Shown here: piece by piece, positions 1 through 8,202 of the stretch | Layout: each line of letters begins with the position of its first letter | Position numbering within the stretch: position 1 is the stretch's first letter | Source: Brevinema_A sp051647245 | Lineage (GTDB): Bacteria; Spirochaetota; Brevinematia; Brevinematales; Brevinemataceae | DNA: 64,000 nt | Direction of reading: 5' to 3' | NCBI GenBank assembly: GCA_051647245.1 | Contig: JBOFDS010000008.1 | Span: forward strand, 1 to 64,000 | Notes under the pieces: generated by a model | What the model was told of the DNA's origin: nothing | Seen by the model: the letters and a program-made list of their open reading frames with translations, nothing else | Database searches by the model: none | Made by a program: the position numbers and the translations under genes

Positions 1-13
1 TCAAGATCCTAGT

Positions 14-985
14 CTACCTCAAGGGCACTTCGCCAAAGCTATGTCTAAATGCATATAAACAATATTTACTATTCATTCCAAGCTCATCTCTTAATTTTTT
101 AAATTTTCTTGAATAGTACGTATCATTTTTATCATACCCATGGAACATTCGTTCCGTTTCAATTTTTTCAAATTCTTTCAGCAATAAATCTGTTAGATAA
201 ACCGTTTTATATTTCTTGGTTTTCGTTTGATAAACCTTAACAGATCCCTTTTCAAAGTCTATATCAGATCTTTTCAAGCCTGTGATCTCATTAGGACGAC
301 AACCTGTCTCCCATAAGCTCATTATATACAACTTAAAATCTTCGCTTGCATGCTTGATGAGCTTTTTATAATCATCCTCTAAAATCACAGTTTCTCTAAT
401 ATTTTGTTTTGTCATCAAAAAATCAAGTGTCTCATAGTCTTGTCTTTGATAATATTTTCTCTTAATACAAAAATTCAAAAACGCTTTGAGATTTCTTAGG
501 TGTTTGTTTGCCGTTTCTGTTTTGAAAGAATTAACAAGTTTTATAATCATTTCTTGCGTGATCTCATTGATAAATTGAATTTTAAGGCTTTTAAGATACT
601 TCAAAAGCCTTGTTTTTGAATATAATACATCTTTAGTAAGGTTTTGGCTTTTACATAATTCTATGTACTCTAAATATGTTTTATCTATATCATATTTAGA
701 CTCTGTAATCGCGATCTTAATAGTATTAGAAAAACTTTGTAATTCTGTTTGATAAGGATGATTGATTATTTTTTCAGATAGTTTATTTTGTACTTTGTCT
801 TTCGCACGTCCTGTGCCGTAAAGCACTTCGGACATCCTATCCTTGACTTTATCTAGTAGATAGGCATTATATAATTGTTCTGCTACGTAACGACTTTTTG
901 TTGATAATGAAATACGACGATATTTAGTACCTTCTCGAATCTTGAGATAATAAATACCCGTCTCTTTTCGTCGATAGATTCCCAT
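14..985 (-). pseudogene. Truncated tyrosine recombinase (phage/island integrase)
   Basis: The product (323 aa) has an integrase-type N-terminal arm-DNA-binding region (GIYYLKIREG...RRISLSTKS, residues 10-33), a SAM-like core-binding domain around 95-190, and a catalytic domain carrying box I Arg (GCRPNEITGL) and the box II segment YAFRHSFG. It then stops seven residues later, so the HxxW region and the nucleophilic Tyr are absent, and box II has Tyr where His is usual. All three frames after the break close within about 30 bases, so one simple frameshift does not restore it. The start ATG is preceded by an AGAGG ribosome site. It sits next to tRNA-Leu, which suggests it drove integration there. 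Assembly error at the window edge is the alternative. Confidence 0.7.
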
Positions 986-1071
986 TTTATTAACCTCTAA
1001 ATTGGATTAATTATAGGTATCAAGATAGTGATGTGATTTTGTTCTTCTAATGGATTAAACGGCACGTTTAC

Positions 1072-1101
1072 TGTACACTTTCTGTACACTGTTTGTACAC
1101 T
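1072..1101. repeat. Three TGTACACT direct repeats at 11-bp period
   Basis: TGTACACT occurs at 1072-1079, 1083-1090 and 1094-1101, exactly 11 bp apart, so all three lie on one face of the helix. Each holds the palindrome TGTACA. They lie between the integrase start and tRNA-Leu. Likely roles are integrase arm sites or the operator of an element regulator; both are inference. Confidence 0.75.
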
Positions 1102-1120
1102 ATGGTATTTTTCGTTTAAA

Positions 1121-1160
1121 ATAAAAAAAGGACAAATCCTTATGTAATAAAGATCTGTCC
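1121..1160 (-). terminator. Intrinsic terminator downstream of tRNA-Leu
   Basis: On the minus strand GGACAGATCTTTA pairs with TAAGGATTTGTCC (13 bp with two G-T pairs) around a 5-nt loop and is followed by seven T residues. It ends the tRNA-Leu transcript before the integrase. Confidence 0.85.
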
Positions 1161-1184
1161 CTAATTGGGCGAGCTAATGCTCAT

Positions 1185-1269
1185 TGCTCAGAACAGGACT
1201 TGAACCTGCACGACCAAAACGGCCACTAGCCCCTCAAGCTAGCGTGTCTACCAGTTCCACCATCTGAGC
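1185..1269 (-). tRNA. tRNA-Leu (anticodon GAG)
   Basis: The minus strand folds as a class II tRNA. The acceptor GCTCAGA pairs with TCTGAGC and is followed by discriminator A. The D arm is GTG...CAC with GG in the loop. The anticodon stem CTAGC/GCTAG frames the loop TTGAGGG (anticodon GAG). A long variable arm and a GCAGG/CCTGT T-stem with TTCAAGT loop follow. The 3' CCA is not encoded; ATG follows. Its 3' end points at the integrase, the usual arrangement for a tRNA used as an attachment site. Confidence 0.95.
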
Positions 1270-1284
1270 GATAGTTTGTCCTAT

Positions 1285-1314
1285 ATTATAACATCAAAGA
1301 GATAGGGTTGTCAA
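1285..1314 (-). promoter_or_regulatory. Promoter of tRNA-Leu
   Basis: On the minus strand a perfect TTGACA (1314-1309) and a perfect TATAAT (1290-1285) are 18 bp apart, with the tRNA 5' end about 16 nt downstream of the -10 box. Confidence 0.85.
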
Positions 1315-1359
1315 GATTTTTTTGAAAAATAATTAAAAAAGAAAGTTTACTACAATCTA

Positions 1360-1388
1360 TTGCTATTTCAGTAAAATAATCGTATAAT
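1360..1388 (+). promoter_or_regulatory. Promoter of glyA
   Basis: TTGCTA, 17-bp spacer, TATAAT, ending 38 nt before the glyA ATG. There is no glycine-riboswitch-like leader in that short gap. Confidence 0.75.
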
Positions 1389-1426
1389 GAAAAAGATACT
1401 TATGTACAAGAAATAGGAGGAATTTT

Positions 1427-2689
1427 ATGAAGCATTTATTTCAAAATGAAGAAATCAAAAAAACAGACCCTGAGCTTTTTGCATCAATAGATCAGGAGTT
1501 CAAACGTCAACAAGAAACAATCGAATTAATTGCTTCTGAAAATATTGTTTCTCCTTCTGTACTAACTGCTCAAGGAAGTATTTTAACCAATAAATATGCT
1601 GAAGGATACCCTGCAAAACGCTATTACGGTGGTTGTGAGTGTGTTGATATTAGTGAAAAATTAGCAATCGAACGTGCTAAAGAATTATTTGGTGCTGAGC
1701 ACGCAAACGTTCAACCTCACTCTGGATCCCAAGCAAATATGGCAGCCTATATGGCTCTCCTCAATCATGGCGATAAAATTCTTGGGATGGATCTCAGTTG
1801 TGGTGGGCATTTGACTCATGGTTTTAATTTGAATTTTTCTGGAACTTTATTTGAAGCTCACAGTTACACCATTGACCCTAAGACTCAGTTATTAGATTAT
1901 GATGCCGTACTTGCCAAAGCTAAAGAAGTACAACCAAAATTAATCATTGCCGGAGCATCAGCTTATTCTCGTCATATTGATTTTGCGAAATTCAGAGAAA
2001 TTGCAGACGCTGTTGGGGCATATTTATTAGTGGATATGGCGCATATTGCAGGTCTTATTGCAGCTGGACTTCACCAAAACCCTGTTCCTTATGCAGATGT
2101 TGTAACATCCACTACCCACAAAACGCTAAGAGGTCCTCGTGGGGGCTTGATCCTTTGTAAAAAAGAACATGCCAAAGCTATCGACAAAACCATCTTCCCT
2201 GGAATGCAGGGGGGGCCATTAATGCACGTAATCGCAGGGAAAGCTGTTGCATTCAAAGAAGCTTTACAACCTGAATTTAAAGAATATCAAAAGCAAGTCA
2301 TCAAAAACACTCTTACTATGGCGAATCGTTTCAAAGACCTTGGCTATAAAATTGTCTCTGATACTACAGATAATCATTTGTTCATTGTCGACCTTAGAGA
2401 AAAAGAGATCAATGGAAATGAATTATCACTTCTTTGTGATGAGTGTAACATTACTCTTAACAAAAATAGCATCCCATTTGACACAGCACCTCCTATGAAA
2501 CCTTCTGGGGTTAGAATTGGAGCACCAGCTATCACTACTCGAGGAATGAAAGAAGAAGAATCTATTAAAATAGTTGATTTGATAGACTCTATTGTCAAAA
2601 ATAAAAATAATCCGACGGAATTATTAAAAATTAAAGCTCAAGCTATTGAGTTATGCTCTAAATTTCCGATCTATAATCAACTAATATAA
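1427..2689 (+). CDS. glyA: Serine hydroxymethyltransferase
   Basis: Cytosolic PLP enzyme interconverting serine + tetrahydrofolate and glycine + 5,10-methylene-tetrahydrofolate, the main one-carbon source. The 420-aa length is normal for the family. Diagnostic segments are IELIASENIVS (32-42), the GYPAKRYYGGC stretch (60-70), VDMAHIAGL (202-210) and the PLP-lysine motif TTHKTLRGPRGG with Lys near 232. The start is fixed by an AGGAGG site seven bases upstream and a promoter just before it. It is the first gene of a two-gene unit with the cNMP-domain regulator, 19 bp away. Nothing odd is seen. Confidence 0.97.
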   Translation: MKHLFQNEEIKKTDPELFASIDQEFKRQQETIELIASENIVSPSVLTAQGSILTNKYAEGYPAKRYYGGCECVDISEKLAIERAKELFGAEHANVQPHSGSQANMAAYMALLNHGDKILGMDLSCGGHLTHGFNLNFSGTLFEAHSYTIDPKTQLLDYDAVLAKAKEVQPKLIIAGASAYSRHIDFAKFREIADAVGAYLLVDMAHIAGLIAAGLHQNPVPYADVVTSTTHKTLRGPRGGLILCKKEHAKAIDKTIFPGMQGGPLMHVIAGKAVAFKEALQPEFKEYQKQVIKNTLTMANRFKDLGYKIVSDTTDNHLFIVDLREKEINGNELSLLCDECNITLNKNSIPFDTAPPMKPSGVRIGAPAITTRGMKEEESIKIVDLIDSIVKNKNNPTELLKIKAQAIELCSKFPIYNQLI

Positions 2690-2708
2690 GAAAATTATCG
2701 AGGAAGAG

Positions 2709-3932
2709 ATGGAACCTATAAAATTAGACACAGTCCACTTTAGAGCTGGAACCTACGTTTATATCGAAGAACAAAGCGAAAGTGGTGAATTTTTTATCAT
2801 TAGATCTGGTCGATTAGTAGAAGAAAATCCCTTGAATGAGCTAACTGGAGAACCAGACCTCGTACTAGGCTCTGGAGACTTTTTTGGAATCCTTGATTGT
2901 ATGAGTCGACGACCTCGTGTTTCTAGCATGAGAGTCCTCGAAGATGCTACACTTATTACTGTACGTTATGACCAATTTGAGCTACTTATTAAACAAATGG
3001 CTCCTGTTGCTATGAAAATCATTAGATTCTTTTCCAATAGACTAAGACGTTATAACATCACTATCGGACAGCTCACAGCTCAATCTGCAAGCTACGGTAT
3101 AGAGCATGATCTTGATGTTCTCTTGAACATTGCTGAATACTATAGCAATCAGGGTAATCCAAAGGTTGCAGCCTATGCTTATGCTAAATATATTGAAGCA
3201 AATCCTAGTGATCCTAAATCACAAGATGCTCAATCAAAATTAAACAATCTACACACAAATCCTTCGTCATATAGACCTATCGAAAATGGCGTGCAAGTTA
3301 CTTACGAAGAAGGTGTACCGATTTTCTTAGAGCAAGAAGCAGGCTCTGATCTTTATATTGTTATTGAAGGTCAAATCAAAATCACAAACTTCGTTGATGG
3401 AAAAGAAACGCTTTTAGGTATCTTAAAAGAAAAAGATATCTTTGGCGAGATGGCTATTCTTGAAAATAGTTATCGTTCAGCTTCTGCAATCACGATGTCT
3501 CGAGTAACATTACTCCGTATCAATAAGCTTAATTTCGAAGCTCACATTAAACAGCATCCTGAGATTGCTCGTCGTATTATCGAGCTTTTATCTGATCGTA
3601 TTTGGGTCGTTTATAAAAGGTTGGCAAATCAACTCATTAAAGATCCTCATACAAAGATCTATGATGCTCTTCAAACATTACTACAAAAAAATCGTATCCC
3701 TTTACAAAAAGGGCTTAGTTATACCTTTGAGATGACTCCATCTGAAATTGCTCAATTTATCGGTATGGATATCAATGAAGGTCTAAAAGCTATCAATGAT
3801 ATTATTAGTATTGATCCTTCTATTTCAAAAGATGAAAAGGGTAGACTTCATTCCAAAGACGTCTATAACATCAGAAATGGTAGTTCTATTTCTGGAAGAC
3901 TCGCAAACCTTCAAACACGTCAAAAACGTTAA
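2709..3932 (+). CDS. Double cyclic-nucleotide-binding domain regulator (Crp/Fnr-like)
   Basis: The protein (407 aa) has two cNMP-binding beta-barrels. The first (about 9-115) has a GDFFGILDCMSRRPR phosphate-cassette-like stretch. The second (about 195-300) is more canonical, with KDIFGEMAILENSYRSASA. They are separated by a short TPR-like helical pair (about 125-180, NQGNPKVAAYAYAKYIEANP). The C-terminus (about 310-390) looks like a Crp-type winged helix: MTPSEIAQFIGMDINEGLKAI followed by a wing-like segment. The expected role is a soluble, ligand-responsive regulator. Two sensory domains in one chain plus a TPR linker is unusual against single-domain Crp. Ligand and targets are unknown. It shares a transcript with glyA and ends at a shared terminator. 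Confidence 0.85.
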   Translation: MEPIKLDTVHFRAGTYVYIEEQSESGEFFIIRSGRLVEENPLNELTGEPDLVLGSGDFFGILDCMSRRPRVSSMRVLEDATLITVRYDQFELLIKQMAPVAMKIIRFFSNRLRRYNITIGQLTAQSASYGIEHDLDVLLNIAEYYSNQGNPKVAAYAYAKYIEANPSDPKSQDAQSKLNNLHTNPSSYRPIENGVQVTYEEGVPIFLEQEAGSDLYIVIEGQIKITNFVDGKETLLGILKEKDIFGEMAILENSYRSASAITMSRVTLLRINKLNFEAHIKQHPEIARRIIELLSDRIWVVYKRLANQLIKDPHTKIYDALQTLLQKNRIPLQKGLSYTFEMTPSEIAQFIGMDINEGLKAINDIISIDPSISKDEKGRLHSKDVYNIRNGSSISGRLANLQTRQKR

Positions 3933-3946
3933 TAAGCACTCAAATC

Positions 3947-3976
3947 AAAAACTCCTAGCATATGCTAGGAGTTTTT
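3947..3976. terminator. Bidirectional terminator between the cNMP regulator and birA
   Basis: A near-perfect palindrome, AACTCCTAGC and its complement around ATAT, is flanked by A-runs on the left and T-runs on the right, so it can end both convergent transcripts. It overlaps the last codons of birA. Confidence 0.85.
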
Positions 3977-4930
3977 TGTTAATCTAAATTGGGTGAGATC
4001 ACCTGTTCTAAAATGATGTTCTTGTCCATCAATTTCAATGATCACAGAACCATCAAAATCAACTCTCTTGAAGATACCGACATGTTGCTTATCATGCTCC
4101 TGAAAGGAAACAAGCTCCCCAATCCAGCAAAGATGCTCTTGCCAGTCGTTTTGGAGTTGGTGTTGATAAGTAGAAAAATGGTACCAATATTCTAAAAAAG
4201 TATTGATTAGCTTTGCATAAACAGCATTGATATCAAATTCTTGCCCCGCTACTTGCTTCAAAGAAACAGCATAATCAGCAAATTGATCACTGTTAATATT
4301 GACTCCAATCCCCACAATAACTCGTTGGCAATGGAGATCCTTGATCACAGAATTAATCAATATACCAGAAATTTTTTGTCCATTTTGCGTCATAATATCA
4401 TTCGGCCACTTGATCATAAAGTGATCTGGAGCAAAGAAATCTAAAGTTCTGAAGACAGCTAATGAGGAAAGATAAATCAAGGACGAAAATTGCGTTTCAG
4501 AAATCCCTAGCATCGGCAAAGAAAAAGTCAAAGCGATATCTTTTTCCCGTTGCATAAACCACTCACGACCTGCACGCCCCTTACCAGCAGTCTGCTCCTT
4601 CGTAAAAAGGATAGCTGGACTGGTGGGATCAAGATCCATCGCTAAAGTGTTGGTGGAAATACTCTGATCAAGGTAATAAACATCAATAGGAAATTTCAAA
4701 TCTGAAGCAATCTTTTCAGGGACAATACCTTCAAGATTCACAGTGAGAATAGAAACATTTGATTCCTCTTTGAGGATAGTAAAACCTTGATTTTGAAGTT
4801 GTTGAAGACGATCTTCTATCTTCGTAACAGAGCTTGATAATTTTCTTGCCAAATCTTCAATAGATAGCTCTTCTTTTGCTTGAAATAAACACAAAAGTAA
4901 AGGATCACACTTGAGGATTTTGTTCATCAT
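3965..4930 (-). CDS. birA: Biotin-[acetyl-CoA-carboxylase] ligase with N-terminal winged helix
   Basis: It makes biotinyl-AMP and attaches biotin to carboxylase carrier proteins in the cytosol. The N-terminal 60 residues resemble a winged-helix HTH (LSIEDLARKLSSSVTKIEDRL), as in BirA proteins that also repress transcription. The catalytic core has YYLDQSISTN, the biotinyl-AMP loop TAGKGRAGREW (about 114-124) and IKWPNDIM. The C-terminal SH3-like domain includes FKRVDFDGSVIIE. The 321-aa length fits the bifunctional class. Its ATGATG start overlaps the xth stop by four bases, so it is translationally coupled in the proS-xth-birA operon. Repressor activity is inferred from the HTH alone. Confidence 0.93.
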   Translation of the reverse strand: MMNKILKCDPLLLCLFQAKEELSIEDLARKLSSSVTKIEDRLQQLQNQGFTILKEESNVSILTVNLEGIVPEKIASDLKFPIDVYYLDQSISTNTLAMDLDPTSPAILFTKEQTAGKGRAGREWFMQREKDIALTFSLPMLGISETQFSSLIYLSSLAVFRTLDFFAPDHFMIKWPNDIMTQNGQKISGILINSVIKDLHCQRVIVGIGVNINSDQFADYAVSLKQVAGQEFDINAVYAKLINTFLEYWYHFSTYQHQLQNDWQEHLCWIGELVSFQEHDKQHVGIFKRVDFDGSVIIEIDGQEHHFRTGDLTQFRLTKNS

Positions 4931-5694
4931 ACCAATTCAATTCCAACAGGACAATGATCTGAACCAACAACGTCTCTTAAAATAAAGGCGTCTTTGAGGC
5001 GAGGAAGAAGATCATCACTGACAAAGACATAGTCAATCCTCCAGCCAACATTACGTTCACGAGCACCGCCACGGTAGCTCCACCAAGAATACATATCCTT
5101 AGCATCTGGATGAATATGTCTAAAAGTATCTACAAAACCTGCCTCAACAACCTTATCCAACCAAGCCCTTTCTATAGGAAGAAATCCTGAAGTATTTTGG
5201 TTTTCTTTAGGACGAGCAAGATCAATTTCATTATGAGCAGTGTTCACATCTCCAGAGAAAATCACACTACGTCCTTGCTTTCTCAGTTCAATAATATAAT
5301 CTAAGAAAGAATCATAAAAGGCTAATTTGTATTTGAGGCGTTCGGGGGAGCTTTCTCCATTTGGGAAGTAAATCGTAAAGAAGACAAAATCACCGTAGTC
5401 CGCCATAATAGTGCGACCTTCTTGATCAAATTGCTCATCCCCCCACCCTAGCTCAACGGATTTCGGCTCTGTTTTAGAAAAGAGTGCTGTGCCAGAATAT
5501 CCTTTTTTGGTACGACAAGGATTCCAATAGGTAGAACGACCTTGGGGATTGCGGATAAGGGATTCTAGCTGTTGTGGTTCGGCTTTAATTTCTTGTACGC
5601 CAACAACATCAGCATCATATTCATAAAGCCAATCTAAAAATCCCTTACGCGTTGCAGCACGAACGCCGTTAATATTCCATGAAATAAGTTTCAC
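4927..5694 (-). CDS. xth: Exodeoxyribonuclease III / AP endonuclease
   Basis: Mg-dependent base-excision-repair enzyme that nicks 5' of abasic sites. It is 255 aa, typical of ExoA/XthA. Motifs in order: SWNINGVRAA at the N-terminus, VGVQEIKAE with the metal-binding Glu, YWNPC, SGDVNTAHNEIDLARP with catalytic Asp/Asn, WWSYRGGARERNVGWRIDY, and the C-terminal GSDHCPVGIEL with the catalytic Asp-His. The start is GTG, supported by a GGGGAG site six bases upstream. It is the middle gene of the operon, 9 bp after proS and overlapping birA by 4 bp. The gene could equally be called exoA. Confidence 0.95.
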   Translation of the reverse strand: MKLISWNINGVRAATRKGFLDWLYEYDADVVGVQEIKAEPQQLESLIRNPQGRSTYWNPCRTKKGYSGTALFSKTEPKSVELGWGDEQFDQEGRTIMADYGDFVFFTIYFPNGESSPERLKYKLAFYDSFLDYIIELRKQGRSVIFSGDVNTAHNEIDLARPKENQNTSGFLPIERAWLDKVVEAGFVDTFRHIHPDAKDMYSWWSYRGGARERNVGWRIDYVFVSDDLLPRLKDAFILRDVVGSDHCPVGIELV

Positions 5695-5703
5695 ATTTCT
5701 CCC

Positions 5704-7416
5704 CTATTTCAATAAATCTTTTTCTTTTTTAATAATCTCTTGAATCTTTTCTTTGATCTGATCTGCAGGAATATTCAAGACTTCGCCAGAGCGACGGATC
5801 TTGACTTCAAATTCTTTACGTTCTTGCCAAGATTTTCCAACGGTCACACGAACAGGAATTCCAAGTAAATCTGCATCTTTAAATTTTGCACCTGCGCGTT
5901 CATTTCTATCATCGAGCATGACTTCGATTTCTTCACCTTGGAATTCTTTGTATAAGGACTCAGCTGTGTCAAAAATTTCGCCCTCAGCAAGGGTTGGAGT
6001 GATGATAACTTGATATGGAGCTACAGAAATTGGGAAGACAATACCGTTTTCGTCAGCACTTTGTTCCACAATAGCTGCAACAACACGACCAAGCCCAATA
6101 CCATAACAACCACATGTAGGAGTGATTTGTTGATTGTTTTTATCAAGAACAGTTACGCCCATGGATTCCGTGTATTTTTTACCAAGTTTGAAAATATGCC
6201 CCACTTCGATCCCTTTATACACATCAAATGTATTACCACATTGAACACAAGTATGACCTTTCTCAGCAACATGGAAAGAACCAGTTTTCGTGATTTTACA
6301 GTCACGCTGAATCGAGACACCTTTGAAGTGCATATCTTTTTCGTTCGCGCCGATCACGGTGTCATCCATATCAAGAATAGATTGGTCTGCGATCACATCA
6401 ATAGGACAATCTTTAAGTCCACCAAGGAAACCAATAGGAGCTTTCAATTCTGCCCAAATCCTATCTGGATCAGCCATTTCCATCTCACTAGCACCGATAA
6501 GGTTTTTGAGTTTTGCTTCGTTGACCTGGAGATCGCCACGGATACAAGCCATGACAAGCTTACCATCTGCTTCAACGACAAAAGCTTTGACAAGGTCTTT
6601 TGTTTCACAATTAAAGAATTTCGCAAGATCTTCTATGGTTTTGACATTAGGAGTAGATACTTTTTCCATCGTTACAGGAGATTTTTTATCACGAACAGGA
6701 TAATGTGACTCAGCTTTTTCAACGTTTGCCACATATCCACAAGAACAACGAACAATGTCTTCTTCACCAACAGAGGAAGGTACCATAAATTCCTCAGAAC
6801 CACTGCCTCCCATATTACCAGAGTCGGCAAGAACTGGATCCACAGTCAAGCCCACACGCTTGAAGATTTTGATATAGGCTTCACGCATTGCTTGGTAGCT
6901 TTTATCAAGTCCCGCATCATCGATATCATAGGAATAAGCATCTTTCATAATAAATTCACGGACGCGGATCATACCATAACGTGGGCGTCTTTCATCACGA
7001 AATTTTGTATTGATTTGGTAGAGGGTTACAGGAAGATCTTGGTAGGAACGAGCTGTCTCACGAACGATCGCTGTGAAAGCTTCTTCATGCGTTGGCCCAA
7101 GAACATAGTCATTATCATGTCTATCAACAAAACGGAGCATTTCTTTACCCATTGTATCCCAACGACCTGATTCTTTCCAAAGCTCACCTTGAGTAACAAA
7201 TGGTGGCAAGATATCAAGCGCACCAGCATTGTCCATTTCTTGTTTAATGATATGATGAACTTTATCTAAAACTCTTTTCCCAATGGGCATCCACGTATAA
7301 AGTCCTACTGCAGATTTTTTGATCATACCTGATCTGAGCATAAGCTGATGACTGATAATTTCAGCATCGCGAGGTGTTTCTTTGAGCGTAAAAATGTAAG
7401 ATTGAGAATAACGCAT
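5704..7416 (-). CDS. proS: Prolyl-tRNA synthetase (bacterial type with editing domain)
   Basis: Charges tRNA-Pro in the cytosol. Class II motifs are clear: motif 2 FRDERRPRYGMIRVREFIMKD (about 137-157, given in part) and motif 3 CYGIGLGRVVAAIVEQ (about 436-451). The insertion between them (about 220-400, with YVANVEKAESHYPV and GGLKDCPIDVIADQ) is the INS editing domain of bacterial ProRS. The C-terminal anticodon domain contains VMLDDRNERAGAKFKDAD. The 570-aa length is standard. The start has AAAGGAG eight bases upstream and a good promoter. First gene of proS-xth-birA. No T-box leader is visible. Confidence 0.97.
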   Translation of the reverse strand: MRYSQSYIFTLKETPRDAEIISHQLMLRSGMIKKSAVGLYTWMPIGKRVLDKVHHIIKQEMDNAGALDILPPFVTQGELWKESGRWDTMGKEMLRFVDRHDNDYVLGPTHEEAFTAIVRETARSYQDLPVTLYQINTKFRDERRPRYGMIRVREFIMKDAYSYDIDDAGLDKSYQAMREAYIKIFKRVGLTVDPVLADSGNMGGSGSEEFMVPSSVGEEDIVRCSCGYVANVEKAESHYPVRDKKSPVTMEKVSTPNVKTIEDLAKFFNCETKDLVKAFVVEADGKLVMACIRGDLQVNEAKLKNLIGASEMEMADPDRIWAELKAPIGFLGGLKDCPIDVIADQSILDMDDTVIGANEKDMHFKGVSIQRDCKITKTGSFHVAEKGHTCVQCGNTFDVYKGIEVGHIFKLGKKYTESMGVTVLDKNNQQITPTCGCYGIGLGRVVAAIVEQSADENGIVFPISVAPYQVIITPTLAEGEIFDTAESLYKEFQGEEIEVMLDDRNERAGAKFKDADLLGIPVRVTVGKSWQERKEFEVKIRRSGEVLNIPADQIKEKIQEIIKKEKDLLK

Positions 7417-7452
7417 CTGAGTCTCCTTTATATGTTTAAATACGACTTTTAT

Positions 7453-7481
7453 ATTATATAATAATTTGTTGCCTTATGCAA
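7453..7481 (-). promoter_or_regulatory. Promoter of the proS operon
   Basis: Minus strand TTGCAT, 17-bp spacer, perfect TATAAT, with the -10 box about 36 nt before the proS ATG. Confidence 0.8.
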
Positions 7482-7520
7482 GGAAGATGATAGGAAATTG
7501 AGAAAAAATAGAGAAAAAAA

Positions 7521-7549
7521 TTGCAATTTTTATATAAGTATGATATGAT
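7521..7549 (+). promoter_or_regulatory. Promoter of the exported TPR gene
   Basis: TTGCAA, 17-bp spacer, TATGAT, ending 31 nt before the ATG. It diverges from the proS promoter. Confidence 0.75.
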
Positions 7550-7580
7550 ATAAATATTTTAATGAAAGGATTAAAGAACT

Positions 7581-8153
7581 ATGAAACACATCTTAAGTAT
7601 TCTTTTTTTATTCACGGCAGTAACTAGCCATGCTCAGCTCAAAAGAACCACTGCCGCTACTGAAGCAGCAACATCAGGAGAAGCTAACCTTGCACCGTAC
7701 ATTGAACGTATTAAAGAAGCAAAATCTAAAGAAGAATTACTTAAAATTGAAAAAGATTTCATTAGTAAAGTAGGAATAAGATCAAGTCTCTATGCGGAAA
7801 TGGGTACAGCATATATGGGACTTAACGAAAATACCTTAGCTGTGGCAGCATATCAACAAGCTCTGTCATTAAATTCTATGTCCTCAACTATTTATAATCG
7901 TTTAGGATTAGCGTTAATGAAAATCGGTTATTGGAGACAAGCGGAGACTTCTTTCAAAGCTGCTCTTGCCCTAACATCCAACCCAAGCTCAAGAGTAATC
8001 TATCTTAACAACCTTGCTCTAACATTTGAAAGCTTGCAACAATTCAAAGATGCAAAGACAATGACAGATATTGCGCTTCGTTTGAATCCTTCTCATCAGG
8101 ATTCTATCCAAATTCAAAATCGTCTCAAAGAAAAAGTACCATCTTTATTCTAA
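7581..8153 (+). CDS. Exported TPR-repeat protein
   Basis: Unrecognised beyond its repeats. The first 19 residues form a Sec signal peptide (MKHILSILFLFTAVTSHAQ) with an AxA-like site at SHA-Q, so a periplasmic location is expected. Residues about 60-175 hold three TPR-like helical pairs, for example YAEMGTAYMGLNENTLAVAAYQQAL and a second unit ending MKIGYWRQAETSFKAALAL. Such proteins usually scaffold envelope complexes; no partner is indicated. It is a single-gene unit with its own promoter, a GAAAGG site upstream and a terminator shared with pgsA. The length is 190 aa. Confidence 0.85.
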   Translation: MKHILSILFLFTAVTSHAQLKRTTAATEAATSGEANLAPYIERIKEAKSKEELLKIEKDFISKVGIRSSLYAEMGTAYMGLNENTLAVAAYQQALSLNSMSSTIYNRLGLALMKIGYWRQAETSFKAALALTSNPSSRVIYLNNLALTFESLQQFKDAKTMTDIALRLNPSHQDSIQIQNRLKEKVPSLF

Positions 8154-8168
8154 AATAAAATCTATCAT

Positions 8169-8202
8169 AAAAAAAAACTAGTCTTAATGACTAGTTTTTT
8201 TG
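8169..8202. terminator. Bidirectional terminator between the TPR gene and pgsA
   Basis: AAACTAGTC and GACTAGTTT pair around TTAAT, with an A-run before and a T-run after. The pgsA stop codon lies in the loop. Confidence 0.88.

Noticed and set aside
1072..1101. Possible CRISPR array
   Set aside because: Units are 8 bp with 3-bp gaps, only three copies, with no spacers of 25-40 bp and no cas gene nearby.
1315..1426. Glycine riboswitch before glyA
   Set aside because: The leader from the predicted start site to the ATG is about 30 nt, too short for an aptamer.
6010..6708. Open frame of 232 codons on the plus strand inside proS
   Set aside because: It is antisense to a complete ProRS and has no ribosome site or family motif; long antisense frames are common here because of codon bias.
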